Shown here piece after piece: positions 19,249 through 29,476 of a stretch of DNA of 64,000 bases. Every line of letters begins with the position of its first letter. The stretch's first letter is position 1. This DNA is from CAWHHZ01 sp963829355 (lineage in GTDB: Bacteria; Acidobacteriota; Thermoanaerobaculia; Gp7-AA8; JAHWKK01). The notes below the pieces were generated by a model. The model did not search any database. It was not told the DNA's origin and saw nothing but the letters and a program-made list of their open reading frames with translations. A program made the translations under genes and the position numbers. The stretch spans positions 13,687 to 77,686 of the forward strand of contig CAWHHZ010000015.1 in assembly GCA_963829355.1 (NCBI GenBank), written 5' to 3'.

Positions 19249-20112
19249 ATGACCGGCACGGCTGAAATCCAGAGCGTAACGAAGTCCCTGAAGGATTACG
19301 GCCGCGGGATCTCCGGCGGTCTTCTCTTCAGCATTCCGCTTCTCTACACCATGGAAGTGTGGTGGCTCGGTTTCATGTCGTCACCCCACCAGCTCCTCGG
19401 CTTTCTCTCCGTGGTCCTCCTGCTCGTCGTGGGCTACAACCGGCTTTCGGGATTCCGTGAGGATTCGGGGTGGCTGGAGATCATCGTCGATTCCATTGAA
19501 GCTCTCGGAATCGGGATCGTGACCGCGTCCGCTGTTCTCTGGATCCTCGGCCGCATCACGATGGAGATGCCTCCGGAGATCATCGCCGGCAAAATCGTGA
19601 TCGAAGCCGGGATGGTCGCCATCGGAATATCCATCGGCACGATGCAGCTCGGAGCCGATGACTCTCAGGGGGACAACTCCGGCAGTTCATCGAGTGATCA
19701 AAACCGGTCGAGCAGTCTATCCGCCGATCAGGTCATCCTGGCATTCTTTGGCGGGATCTGGTTTGCCGCCAACGTGGCTCCCACCGAGGAGATCGTGCTG
19801 ATCGCCGTGGAGATATCTTTCGGAAAACTGCTGGCTCTGGCTTCCCTGTCTGTTGCAGTGGCTCTTGTGATCCTGCACTTCAGCGAATTCACCGGTGCCA
19901 ATCAACACTCACACGCTGAGACACCATTCGAGATGGCGACCGGCGCCGCCGCAACCTACGCGATTGCGCTCGCCACTGCAGCCCTCATCCTGTGGTTCAT
20001 CGGGCGGTTCGATGGAGCGCCTCTCTCTTTGATGATCGCGCTTACCGTCGTTCTGGCATTGCCAACCGTTCTCGGCGCTTCGGCGGCACGACTGCTGCTC
20101 CAATCCTCATAA
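19249..20112 (+). CDS. TIGR02587-family (DUF2391) integral membrane protein
   Basis: A 287-residue polytopic membrane protein with about seven helices, resembling TIGR02587/DUF2391. Typical segments are LKDYGRGISGGLLFSIPLLYTMEVW near the N-terminus (quoted in part) and WFAANVAPTEEIVLIA. A Ser/Gln-rich loop separates the halves. Function unknown. Its TAA stop shares one base with the ATG of the next gene, and the pairing TIGR02587-TIGR02588 is the usual arrangement for both families. Confidence 0.85.
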   Translation: MTGTAEIQSVTKSLKDYGRGISGGLLFSIPLLYTMEVWWLGFMSSPHQLLGFLSVVLLLVVGYNRLSGFREDSGWLEIIVDSIEALGIGIVTASAVLWILGRITMEMPPEIIAGKIVIEAGMVAIGISIGTMQLGADDSQGDNSGSSSSDQNRSSSLSADQVILAFFGGIWFAANVAPTEEIVLIAVEISFGKLLALASLSVAVALVILHFSEFTGANQHSHAETPFEMATGAAATYAIALATAALILWFIGRFDGAPLSLMIALTVVLALPTVLGASAARLLLQSS

Positions 20113-20486
20113 TGAGAAGAAACTGGCTCGAATGGGTAACGCTGACGATCAGCTCGGTCGTGGTCGTGTCGACGTTCGCATATCTGATATGGCTGGCAGT
20201 GGCTACCGATCATCGTGAAGCAAGCCTCTCGGTGCACATTGGTCAGGTGACGCAGAGCGAGGATCTCTTCGAGGTCGCCCTGATCGTCCGGAACGAGGGA
20301 GACAAGACGGCCGAGAACGTCCAGGTGGTTGCCACACTGAAGGATTCCGGCGGGAATGAGGAGAAGGCCGAAGTGATGATTCACTACGTCCCTTACCACA
20401 CCGAGCGGAAAGCGACTGCCGTCTTTCGCACGGATCCGCGAGGTCAGCAATTGACTGCCGTGGCTCGCGCATACGCGAGGCCATAG
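20112..20486 (+). CDS. TIGR02588-family protein
   Basis: A 124-residue protein with one N-terminal membrane helix (about 8-30) and a periplasmic beta-sandwich-like domain (FEVALIVRNEGDKTAENVQV). This fits TIGR02588, the standard partner of TIGR02587. It is translationally coupled to the upstream gene by TAATG. No function is known to me; the two probably form one membrane complex. Confidence 0.82.
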   Translation: MRRNWLEWVTLTISSVVVVSTFAYLIWLAVATDHREASLSVHIGQVTQSEDLFEVALIVRNEGDKTAENVQVVATLKDSGGNEEKAEVMIHYVPYHTERKATAVFRTDPRGQQLTAVARAYARP

Positions 20487-20765
20487 GGGCGAAGAACTTC
20501 CGCCCACGGATTGAACAGGACCGCAGGTCCTCACGGTCCGCTCAGCCAGCGAAGCCTACTCGAATTCGGCCCAGCACTCCTCTGAGTTGCAGCGGAGAAC
20601 GACGACGGATGACTCGCAGAGATTGATTGCACTCCACTCCACCGGCTCGCCATCCTCGCATCCCAGTCCGTTGCCTCACGATCAGATCGGGTCGCTCAGT
20701 GAAGTTCCGGAGCAGTCTGCCGTCAGCGCTCAGCGGTCCAAAATGCCCGTTCCTCTACCAGCTCG

Positions 20766-21227
20766 CTATTCGGCGTCGACTCGCTTCCAGAAGCCGTCTT
20801 CTTCTCTCCACTGGTACCGGGCCTTGCCGTTGACCTTGTGGATCATCAGCTCCTGCATCGCGAGTGCGTCGGCCGAGTCGCCCTTCATGAAGAAGTCGAC
20901 ATCGACTTTCTCGCCCGATTGTGCGTCGAAATCCACGCATGCGAAGTAAGTGTCCGGGGCGATCTTCGACAGCCGGTCACGATGGACCTTGTCGAGCTTC
21001 AGCGTCCAGGTCTTTCCCGTGACCTCGTCCTCGACTTCGATCCAGCCGTCCTCACCCGCCATGTCACCGATCTGCGCCTCGATCGCGGCTTCGAGTGCGT
21101 CGAGATCGACCGCCCTGGCCTCTTCCGGGTGCTCCGGATGTTCCGGGTGTTCCTGTGCGAGCATCGGGAATGCTCCGAGAGTCAGGCCGAGAATCACTGC
21201 CAGTACGAAAATTGATTTCCTTCGCAT
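20766..21227 (-). CDS. Small secreted protein with an EHPEHPEHPE motif
   Basis: A 153-residue exported protein. The signal peptide (SIFVLAVILGLTLGAFPMLA) is followed by a His/Glu/Pro repeat (EHPEHPEHPEE) that could bind divalent metal, then a compact acidic/basic domain of about 110 residues (segments GWIEVEDEVTGKTWTLKLDK and KIAPDTYFACVDFD). I do not recognise the family. ATG at 21227 has AAGGAG 8 bases upstream. It stands alone between convergent neighbours. Confidence 0.75.
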   Translation of the reverse strand: MRRKSIFVLAVILGLTLGAFPMLAQEHPEHPEHPEEARAVDLDALEAAIEAQIGDMAGEDGWIEVEDEVTGKTWTLKLDKVHRDRLSKIAPDTYFACVDFDAQSGEKVDVDFFMKGDSADALAMQELMIHKVNGKARYQWREEDGFWKRVDAE

Positions 21228-21309
21228 CGTGAGCTCCTTCATTTTGCAGGCTTTCGGCTCAACTATAGCGGAAGGTACGCGGCTGCGCAGAAATCTTGTT
21301 TGCGAGAGG

Positions 21310-21897
21310 TCAAGCTCGCCGCGGCATCTGCTCGATCTCTTCATTGATCTTGTCGGAGAGTGCGGACCCGTCGCCGATGTCGCGAATGATCGAAAAGCCG
21401 CCACTCGCTTCGAGGATGATCGCGTCAATCTCGGAGAGCGATCCGACCCCCTGCTTTCTCGCCGCCGCCCGGAGCTCGTCCCGGTTCAGACGCTCCCGTC
21501 TCATCTCGCGCTCGTTGAACTGACCTTTATAGAAGAGGAGCGAAGGAGTGTTTATGATCTTCGAGAGCCGGGGCGATCGTGCAAGCAACGAGCTCAGACC
21601 GTATTGGAGTCCGATCAGGACCAGAAATGCCGCAATGGCTTCGGAAAGCCCGACCTCACGTGCCGTCAAGGCCCGTCCCAGCGCCGATCCGATTGCGACG
21701 GTGACGATGAAGTCGAACACGTTGAGATTTGCGAGCGTGCGGCTTCCGCCCAGACGGAGCAGCACCGCAACGGCGACGTACATGAGCGAACCGACGATGA
21801 CGACCCGCGCGATCGAGCTCCAGGTCGAGAAGAAGTAGACGGTCTGATGCGTCATTGTCGGTACCGGAGAGATTTGATCGTGCAACTGATGTTCCAT
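21310..21897 (-). CDS. DUF421 (YetF/YcaP-type) membrane protein
   Basis: A 195-residue protein with three N-terminal membrane helices and a cytoplasmic DUF421 domain. The family segments RLGGSRTLANLNVFDFIVTV and LLFYKGQFNEREMRRERLNRDEL are clear. Function of the family is not firmly known; Bacillus YetF-type homologues are sporulation-associated. ATG at 21897 is used; an in-frame TTG precedes it at 21906 and another ATG follows within 17 codons, and no strong Shine-Dalgarno decides. Confidence 0.85.
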   Translation of the reverse strand: MEHQLHDQISPVPTMTHQTVYFFSTWSSIARVVIVGSLMYVAVAVLLRLGGSRTLANLNVFDFIVTVAIGSALGRALTAREVGLSEAIAAFLVLIGLQYGLSSLLARSPRLSKIINTPSLLFYKGQFNEREMRRERLNRDELRAAARKQGVGSLSEIDAIILEASGGFSIIRDIGDGSALSDKINEEIEQMPRRA

Positions 21898-21946
21898 CGG
21901 AAGCAAGTGCCGGTCTTGCTGGTTCCCGCGCCAAAGCCCAGCGGCG

Positions 21947-22110
21947 TCAGCCGAGATAGACCGCCAAGAAGGTGAACAGAACGAAACCGCCCAGCAGTGA
22001 TGCGGCGGCGGCCCCGCGGCCCTTCTGTTCTGAATGCGTCTCTGGAATGAGCTCCTCCACGACCATCGTCATCACGAGCCTCGCCGTGAAGGCGAGAACC
22101 GATCGCTTGT
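21947..22110 (-). pseudogene. C-terminal remnant of a ZIP-family metal transporter
   Basis: Minus-strand frame ending in TGA at 21947-21949. The last 50 or so codons read as the end of a ZIP transporter: a segment like LAFTARLVMTMVVEELIPE (ZIP helix with the Glu-Glu metal-site region), a short loop, and a final hydrophobic helix. An in-frame TAG lies about 70 bases upstream and no N-terminal ZIP helices are present, so this is a truncated remnant wedged between DUF421 and TspO. Confidence 0.55.
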
Positions 22111-22188
22111 AATGCTGCCCTCGTTCGTCAATTACGATGCAGCGGTGCGTCTACGACCTCAGGAACAACGGTTGCACAAGCAAGACGT

Positions 22189-22656
22189 ATGAAACGATCG
22201 ACCTCGGCCGCACTGACATTCGGAGGGGGAGTCGCAGCTGCAAGTCTGCTCGGCTCCCTGTTCACACCCGCCCGTGGTGAGACCAGAAAATGGTACCGCC
22301 GGTTGAACCAGCCACCATTCAATCCTCCTCGGCAGGTCTTTCCTGTCGTATGGACGACGCTCTACAGCATGATGGCGATCGCGGCGTACCGGCTGTGGAA
22401 ACGGGGCGGGGACCGTGCGCTCGAGCTTTGGTGGGCGCAACTGGCGCTCAACGCGGCATGGAGCCCCATCTTCTTTGGCGCAAAGAAGCCGGCCCTGGCA
22501 ATGGTCGATCTCGTCGCGCTGCTCGGCGTGCTCCTGGCCCACATGGACCGGGCCCGGAAGGTCGACAGAAACGCTGCGGCGCTCATGATTCCGTACCTGC
22601 TCTGGACGATCTTCGCGGGAGCGATCAATGCAGAAATCATCCGTCGCAACCCCTGA
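22189..22656 (+). CDS. TspO/MBR-family protein
   Basis: A 155-residue five-helix membrane protein of the TspO/peripheral benzodiazepine receptor family. Hallmarks are WYRRLNQPPFNPPRQVFPVVW, the LWWAQLALNAAWSPIFFG helix and the final IPYLLWTIFAGAINAEI helix. TspO binds porphyrins or tetrapyrroles and is tied to stress or oxygen regulation in several bacteria. The role here is not shown by context. Confidence 0.92.
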   Translation: MKRSTSAALTFGGGVAAASLLGSLFTPARGETRKWYRRLNQPPFNPPRQVFPVVWTTLYSMMAIAAYRLWKRGGDRALELWWAQLALNAAWSPIFFGAKKPALAMVDLVALLGVLLAHMDRARKVDRNAAALMIPYLLWTIFAGAINAEIIRRNP

Positions 22657-23153
22657 GTCTTCTTCACTCCCCGATCGGGGCAACAGCCTCCGTCGATTGC
22701 GTGAAGTGATCCTCGCCTGAAGTTCGGGCGTGTCTTTCCGTACGCGATCCTCGTGGGACCGTATCGCACTGCACATCGCCCTCCCCTGGCTCGTCGTCAG
22801 CGTGGCCGCCCTCGTCGACCAGATCGTGAAGCTGCGCCTGACCGACCGAGTTGGTGAAGTCGATCCCGCAGCATGACAGCCGTGGAATCTTTACGCCGAC
22901 GTGATCGTCGGAGCGCGTTGGTATAGCACCGGCGAAATCGGCGAAGGAGCGGACGGGGGTCGAGGCCAGCGCTCATGCGCGGAGCAGGACCAGGCGGGGG
23001 CGGGATTCGGCGTCAGTGTCTCGAGCGCGGGCGTTCGTTCACCACGGCTCATCACCGCCGATCAAAGACGTGATCACCAGAGGCCCCAGGGATCCGAGAG
23101 GCCTGTGGCTACTGCTCTGACAGACCGTAACTGCCGCCGGCTGGACCCCGGGG
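22657..23153. other. Intergenic region, no confident gene
   Basis: About 500 bases between convergent genes. One possible 48-codon ORF starts at GTG 22730 and ends at 22876; it has one hydrophobic helix (IALHIALPWLVVSVAALV) but no Shine-Dalgarno and no known family. A perfect 12-base palindrome GACCCCGGGGTC lies at 23144-23155, overlapping the stop codon of the downstream minus-strand gene. Confidence 0.5.
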
Positions 23154-26100
23154 TCAGTCGAATCTGATCAATGTGTCGCCAGTCGCGTTCTCGACCATCT
23201 CGGTGATGATGAGGACCGAGCCATCTCCGTCCAGCACGTCGAATTCGACGACGAGGTCGTGGAGATCATCGATGGAGGTCTCCCGCGCCTCGCCCATGAT
23301 CGCGCGTCCGATCGGACCGAGCGGAAGCATCTGGTTCGGGGCCAGCTCGAGCTCGCGCCGGACGACGGCGGCGGCAAGTGCAGCGCCTGTCGCGACACGA
23401 ATCGTCGCCCGAACGGTGACGCTTTCTCCACTCGTCTCGAGTAACCGGAAGCGAGTCTGCCAGGTCGTGGGAATCGCGTCGTCAATCGTCTTTTGACGAC
23501 TGTCTTCGACCGCCCCGATCGAACGCCGTTCCCCGAGTCTCACGCCGCTCCAGCGCGGACGGAGCTGAATCGCGGATCCTCGCGTTGCGCCTCCTCGTCG
23601 TGTCACGAGCCGAGCCGTCCCCGTGACCTCGCCTCGAAGCGGCGTGACCGTGATGTGGCCGTCCACCGTTCCATCGAGACCGAATGTCGCGACGACGTCA
23701 CTGATCGTGATGGTCCGCCGCGAGGGCGCCGCGACGATCGCTTCGTAGCTTCCGCCGTCCACCTCGTGGAAATTCAGTAGTGCCACTGCCTCCGACGCGG
23801 TCGGGTTGAAGAGAGCGAGATCAACTGTCGTTCGGTCCCCAGCGACAGCGCCGGGCCTGAGGACGCCGCGGCGACGGCCTTCCGCCAGAACCGGCCCGTC
23901 CCGGCGCGCGATCGGGACGACAAGGGTCGACGTCCGCGGCTCGCCCCAGTATGCATTCCAGTCCACCACGACCCACGGATCGGTTCCGTTCTCGCCATAA
24001 AGAAGAGCATAGGCGACGACCGGACCCGGCGAGCTCTCCTCGACGCGTACAATCGCCGTCGCGGTGGCTGCAGGAGCGAAGCTCTGCAGCTCAATCACCC
24101 CCCACTCGCCAATCTCAAGGGGTCCGAGCGTGCCGACTTCCTCGCCACTCGAGTCGAGCATTTCGATTTCTACAGTGGCTCCGGCGGCACTCGTGGCCTG
24201 AATGAACAGATCTTTCCGGTCGGAGGAGGCAAGTCCGGTCAGGTTGATCTGCTCCCCAGCCTCCGTGCGCCGTTCTGCAGCGAACACAGGGAGCGCCGTT
24301 CCGGCGAGCCCCTCCTCCTCGACGTGGAGCCGTCGAGCCGACACCAACACCGAGCCGGATTCGGTCGAGCGCACCTGGATCGCGCCACTGCCGGAGGGTT
24401 GAGAAAACATCGTGCGAAGCGGCGACCCCAGCATGATGACGCCGCGGCTGCCGAGCTGCTTGAACGTGGCGAGCCGTGACGATCCGGCGGAGCCGGCTCC
24501 CGTGAAGAAGGCACGGAGGTCGTCGATTCGCAGCGCTCCGAACGCATTCGCGATCGAGACGTCGGTGAAGGTGGCGACACTCTGCTGCAGACCGGGGATC
24601 AGGAATCCAGCATCGACTTCATCGAATGGTGGTGGATCTCCGTCGGACACATCGGGAGGGATCGTGCTGACGACGGTCGACAAGGTCGTCGAAACTCCGG
24701 TCGTGTGCTGGTCCTCATAGCCGAAGCCATTGGTGACAGGCTCGACCTCATCAGCGTACTCGACCCTCAGTGTGCCGGTGTAGCTCACACCGTTTTCCCT
24801 GGAGGAGTCGAGACGCGCCTGTGGGTCGATGTCGAACTGGACGTCGGCTGACCCGTGGGGAGGTACCGAGACGTACTCGGTGACGGGAATGATCCAGGGC
24901 ACGTCGGAAGTGACGGCGCCGGAGAGCACCTCATCGCCATCGTTGCGGAACGTGGCAGTCGAGCGAAGCGTCGTTCGGCCACTCACGAGGTCGACACGTC
25001 TCTGCTCCGGTACACCATCAGGATCGGCTGGTGAGGGGATCGAGAGAAGCGAGACCGGCATGCGAAGAGGCTGAAAGGTCCCGTCACCCGTGAGCACGAC
25101 CTCTCCCTCGTACTCACCCGGAGGCTGAGGCAGGGACGAAACATCGATTCGCTTCGTCGAGAGCCGGTCGATGAAAAGCTCCGACTCGCTCAGCGTGAAG
25201 AACTCGCCCTGCTGATCGAGCAATGCTTCGCCGCCGAGTCCTCCGTAGTTCACGATCGTGAAGTACGTGCTGTTCTGAGGAACGCCGGCGATCTGCACCA
25301 GCGGCTCCGGTCGGATGCCGAACTGAAAAAACGGGAAGTCGGGAGCGTAACCGAAGTTCGTGAACTCCACTGGTGTGGACGGACCGCTTATCAGCAGGTT
25401 CTTCTGTCGGCGATGCGGGACGGTGACGGTGTGAACGGTGGTCGTCAGTTCGCCGAACAGATCGCGCACGTCGTATCGAGACGCCGACTTCGAACTGGTG
25501 GAACGCACCTGCGGGGGTCCTCCAGACTGACTACTCAAAGACGATTCGATAATGTCCCTCACCGCTCGCCGGCGACACCGGATCCCACTCGATCCCGGCT
25601 GCGGAGAGGGAGGCGTTGAGCGGTGCCACGGTCTGGCTGCTCGCCCAGTCACCGCCGATCTGAGTTCGGTCGAGCAGCTCCTGCATCGAGGCGTTGCTCG
25701 TCATCAGCGCATTGAACCGGAAGTCTGACTGATCATCAGCGAGATTCGTCAGAGCGAGGATCGAGTCGGGCAACTCGGATCGGAAGGCGTTGTACGAGAG
25801 ATCGAGTGAATGGAGCGCTACGAGGCTTCCGATCGAGGGCGGGATCGAACCGTCAAAACGGTTGCCGCTCAGATCGAGTCTCTCCAGACGATCGAGCGAC
25901 GACAATGAGTCAGGAAGCGGAAGCGTCAGTTCGTTGTCCGCGAGCACCAGCGCCCGCAGATTGTAAGCTGACCGATGGCTGCCGGGAGCTGGCCCGAGAG
26001 GTAGTTTCGCGACAGAACGAGCTCCTCGAGCTGGGAGAAGTCTCCGATCTGAGGTGGAATCATCCCCTCGAGGTAGTTTTGCGGAAGCGCGATGCGGACG

Positions 26101-26315
26101 ATCGCACTCTCCGATCCGTTGCACGTGATACCCGTCCAGTCGCATTCGGAACCGCTGGCGCCGAGCCAGCCCTGCTGATCGAGCCACTGCGGACCGGTGG
26201 TCGACTCATAGAGTGCGACCCGGGCCTGGCGCTCAGACGCAGGCACCGCGGCCTCGGCACCGATCGCAAGCATCAACGCGAGGAGCGTCGTCAGAGAGAC
26301 GTTGTTGCGGACCAT
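23154..26315 (-). pseudogene. Large secreted LRR-FN3 repeat protein, split by two frameshifts
   Basis: Three overlapping frames form one protein of about 1050 residues. Part 1 (26315-25966) has a signal peptide and the plant-type LRR cap (CDWTGITCNGS) with LRRs such as LPQNYLEGMIPPQIG. Part 2 (25966-25533) continues the LRRs (LERLDLSGNRFDGSIPPSIG) and opens an FN3 domain. Part 3 (25533-23154) completes that FN3 domain (HTVTVPHRRQKNLLISGPS) and adds about 780 residues of beta-sandwich repeats. The first shift looks like a lost T in CAGCTTACAA near 25966; the second like an extra T at the TAG near 25533. They compensate, so parts 1 and 3 share a frame. Assembly error or recent decay cannot be told apart here. 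Confidence 0.75.
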
Positions 26316-26449
26316 GGCGGCTCCCGGGTCAGGGGTTCGTGTTCAACGGAAAGAGCGATGGTACCGAAAGAGTACCGAACGCGAAAATTGGAACATGATG
26401 ACGTCGCCGTCAGATTCGACCTCTTTTCAGGATGGGCGCGGTAGTGAGA

Positions 26450-26620
26450 CTGATCGAAGTCGAAGTTGCAAACGAGCTGGTCCGCCCGACCGTGTCGATC
26501 AGGATCACCACGCCCCGGAGCGACGAAAGTGCTGACAACGCCATGGGTCGGGCAGACCAACTCATGTACGAAAGCAAACGAAACGGCCGGAACCGGATCA
26601 CTGCGGGGCAATATCCCGAC
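26450..26620 (+). pseudogene. C-terminal remnant of a GGDEF diguanylate cyclase
   Basis: A plus-strand frame reads as the end of a GGDEF domain: PTVSIRITTPRSDESADN followed by AMGRADQLMYESKRNGRNRI, the usual last helix and strand. The signature GGDEF loop and everything before it are absent; upstream in-frame sequence makes no domain sense. It is a truncated leftover between two divergent frameshifted genes. Confidence 0.6.
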
Positions 26621-26799
26621 TGCTTGCCCTCTACCGGATCAATGTATTGAGAGTTTCGGACTTTGAAGGCATCTACTCTGCCATCGAGCGGGAATGCCCC
26701 CGGTCGCCACGACAAAGATCGCGAGTAGTCTCGTTTCGAATAGTCCATGGCGGATCCCTCACTTTGAAACAGGGCGTCATCCGCGTCGTACACTGAGTT

Positions 26800-28951
26800 A
26801 TGAATGAACGAGCGTTGAACACACCGACCTGCGGCCGTCGGCTTTTCTCAACCCTTCTCGCTATCGTTTCGATCACCGCGACCTTTGGCTGTGCCAGCTC
26901 CGCGCCTCCTGCGATACCCGACCCCACGCCACCGCCGGCCTCGGAAACGGCACTTGGTTCGGAGATCGAACGGATCGAGCGGTACGTCGAGGACAGGATG
27001 GAGTCTCAGGGGACCGTCGGATTGACCATCGGCTTCATCAAGGGCGACCAGATGTGGGTCCACGGCTTCGGGTACGCCGACCTCGAGAATGGCGTTGCGG
27101 CGATCCCCGAGTCCTCCTACCGTATGGCCTCGGTCACCAAGCCTATGACCGCGATCGGGATCCTGACGCTGGTCGACGCGGCAAGGTTGACCTCGACGCC
27201 GAGGTCCAGACCTACGTTCCGTATTTCCCGAAAAAGGAGTACCCGATCACCATCCGTCAGCTCCTCGGCCATCTCGGAGGGATCACTCACTACCGCAACT
27301 ACGATCTCGAAGGTCATTTCAAGGAACCGAGGAACACGCGGGAGGCGATCGCCGTCTTCGAGGATTTCGATCTCGTCGCGGAGCCCGGAACGAGGTACAG
27401 CTACACGAGCTATGGGTTCAATCTGCTCGGCGCCGTGATCGAAGGGGCAAGCGGGCAGAGCTACGGCGAGTACATGACCGAGCACGTCTGGAAGCCCCTC
27501 GGGATGCTCGACACGCGGATGGACGATCCGCGCGCAATCATCCCAAACCGGGTGGAAGGCTATGAACTCCTGGATGGGGAGCTTCAGCGTTCCGAGTATG
27601 TCGATATCAGCAGCCGCTTCGCGGGCGGAGGTACACGCTCGACGGTGCCCGATATGCTCGCATTGCCCAGGGCCTCTGGGAAGGAAAGCTGCTCAATGAC
27701 GACACACGGAGCCGGATGTGGACGGCGCAGTCGACGACCGACGGACGTAACGTCGGGTATGGTTTCGGGTGGGGAACCAACACCGCGAATGGCCGCTTCG
27801 TGGTCGGTCACGGCGGCTCCCAGGCAGAAACCCGGACCTACCTGCTCATCGCTCCACATGAACACTTCGCCGTTGCTGTCGCGACCAACCACGAGAACAC
27901 AAATCCGTCGGCGTTCGCGTTCAGAACATTCGAGATCGTCATGGATGAGCCGTGGGCGATTCGATACTGGGCGGGTGACACAAAAGATCGGACCGTGATC
28001 CGAGGACTCGACAACGCGTTCGATTTCGGGATGCGGTACTACGACCAGTTCGGTGAGCCTCTGACGACCGACCCCGAAGAGCTCGCAGCCGCCTTTGCGT
28101 ACCTGGATGAGGCAGTGTCGTCGCCGCCGGAAAAGGCGGCCGAGATGCTGTCCCGCGGCGTTCATCCCGCAACCGGCGAACCTCTCGTTGCCGTCATTTC
28201 CTGGATGGCGGACGTCCTCGACGGCAGGGGAAAAGACCTCGACTCCTATTACGACCATGGTGTTCTCCGTTGCTCAGAGACTTTTCCGGGATCGACGGAG
28301 GTAGCGACAGGATCGCTCTCGATGCCGGTTTCGTCTCCAGCATTCAGCGATTTGCCTCGGACTGGGAGCGCACCTGGACGGCTGAGACCCGTGACCTGAC
28401 GATCGACTCCGGCACCGATCTCGAGCGGCTCGTGAAGACTCTCACGGAGATGTTCGCGGGTGCGACGGTATATCCCGATTTCACCACGGAGCTCGAGACA
28501 GAGCTGCGTGCCGCGGTCGTCGACGGCGACATCCCGAAGGCCTTCTCTTTCGCCAGGGCCGCGGTCGACCTGTACCCCGATTCAGACGAGACGACCGCGA
28601 ATCTCGCAGTCCTGCACATCCTGACCGGCGATGCCGAGGGAGCCCGACCGTTGATCCGGAAGTCTCTCGAGATCGACCCCGAGGGAGGAGCTGGAGCCGT
28701 TCATCTCAACGTGCTCGCCTATGAGCTCGCCGAACGCCGGAAAGCCTGAAGCGGGCCTGCAACTTTTGATGGCCGCGACAGAAATACATCCGAACGTCGC
28801 CAATCTCTATGACTCGATCGGCGAGTTCCACTTCCATCTCGGAAATCAGGCGAAATCGATCGAGTTCTACTCTCGTGCCCTGGAGATCGACCCTGAGTAC
28901 CCGAACGCCGAAGCCGCGCGAAAGCGCCTCGAGGCGCTGCGATCGCAGTAA
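26800..28951 (+). pseudogene. Serine hydrolase (beta-lactamase class C-like) with TPR C-terminus, split by four frameshifts
   Basis: One gene of about 717 codons read in successive frames. The N-terminus is a lipoprotein signal (ATFGCASS). The beta-lactamase/transpeptidase fold has SVTK (SxxK nucleophile), a YSYTSYGFN second motif and GHGGS in place of KTG. The last 200 residues are TPR-like (SIEFYSRALEIDPEYPNAEA). Single-base indels are inferred near 27179, 27670, 28270 and 28735; each repair restores family sequence. Homologues are esterases, D-amino-acid peptidases or beta-lactamase-like proteins. If the indels are sequencing errors, the gene is intact. Confidence 0.8.
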
Positions 28952-29476
28952 AGGAGCCGATGCCGGTGTACGGAGGTAGTTCGAGACCGGGACTGGGGTC
29001 CTAATGGCGTTGAGTTAAGGGTGCGATGGAGAATCGTCATGCCGAGCGGCGGTGGGTGGGCGGGGTGACAATCGCTTAACTCAACGCCATTGGGACTGGG
29101 GCCCCGGGTTGAGCGTGAACTGAGACTCGATGGAGTGGAGAGTGAATCGCTCCGCCCTCCACTCCGATCAGAGGTGAAGACTACTTGTTCGGCCAGTTGC
29201 CCCAGATGCTGCAGTGGCCTCCAGATCCGTACCTGTGAGCGCGCGCTGCACTCCTCCGTAGCTGGGGGGCATTCATGACGGCCCGCGGAGAGAAATGAAG
29301 GTTGCCGTTGCCGCCGCTGGCGAAGATCTTTTCCGAAATGCGCCTGGCTGAGACCGTGACCGGCCTCCGTGGAGAGAAACGGTCTCGACATAGATCCCAC
29401 CCTGGCCAGTCATACTCCGAGTAGTAGTTGCCCGACCAGTAGATCTCACGAAAAGCGGGCTAGAATTTCAGCGATC
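28952..29476. other. Repeat-rich intergenic region
   Basis: About 520 bases without a gene. It holds the MITE-like inverted repeat at 29000-29096 and a second hairpin with arms GGAGTGGAG (29132-29140) and CTCCACTCC (29157-29165). The rest shows no coding sense on either strand. Confidence 0.6.
29000..29096. repeat. MITE-like inverted repeat flanked by direct repeats
   Basis: Arms AATGGCGTTGAGTTAAG (29004-29020) and its exact complement (29076-29092) are 17 bp and perfect; they extend to 21 bp with one mismatch (29000-29020 / 29076-29096). The 55-base centre is GC-rich and noncoding. The 10-mer GGGACTGGGG occurs at 28990-28999 and 29093-29102, resembling a target-site duplication, although the right copy overlaps the extended arm. 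Confidence 0.7.
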
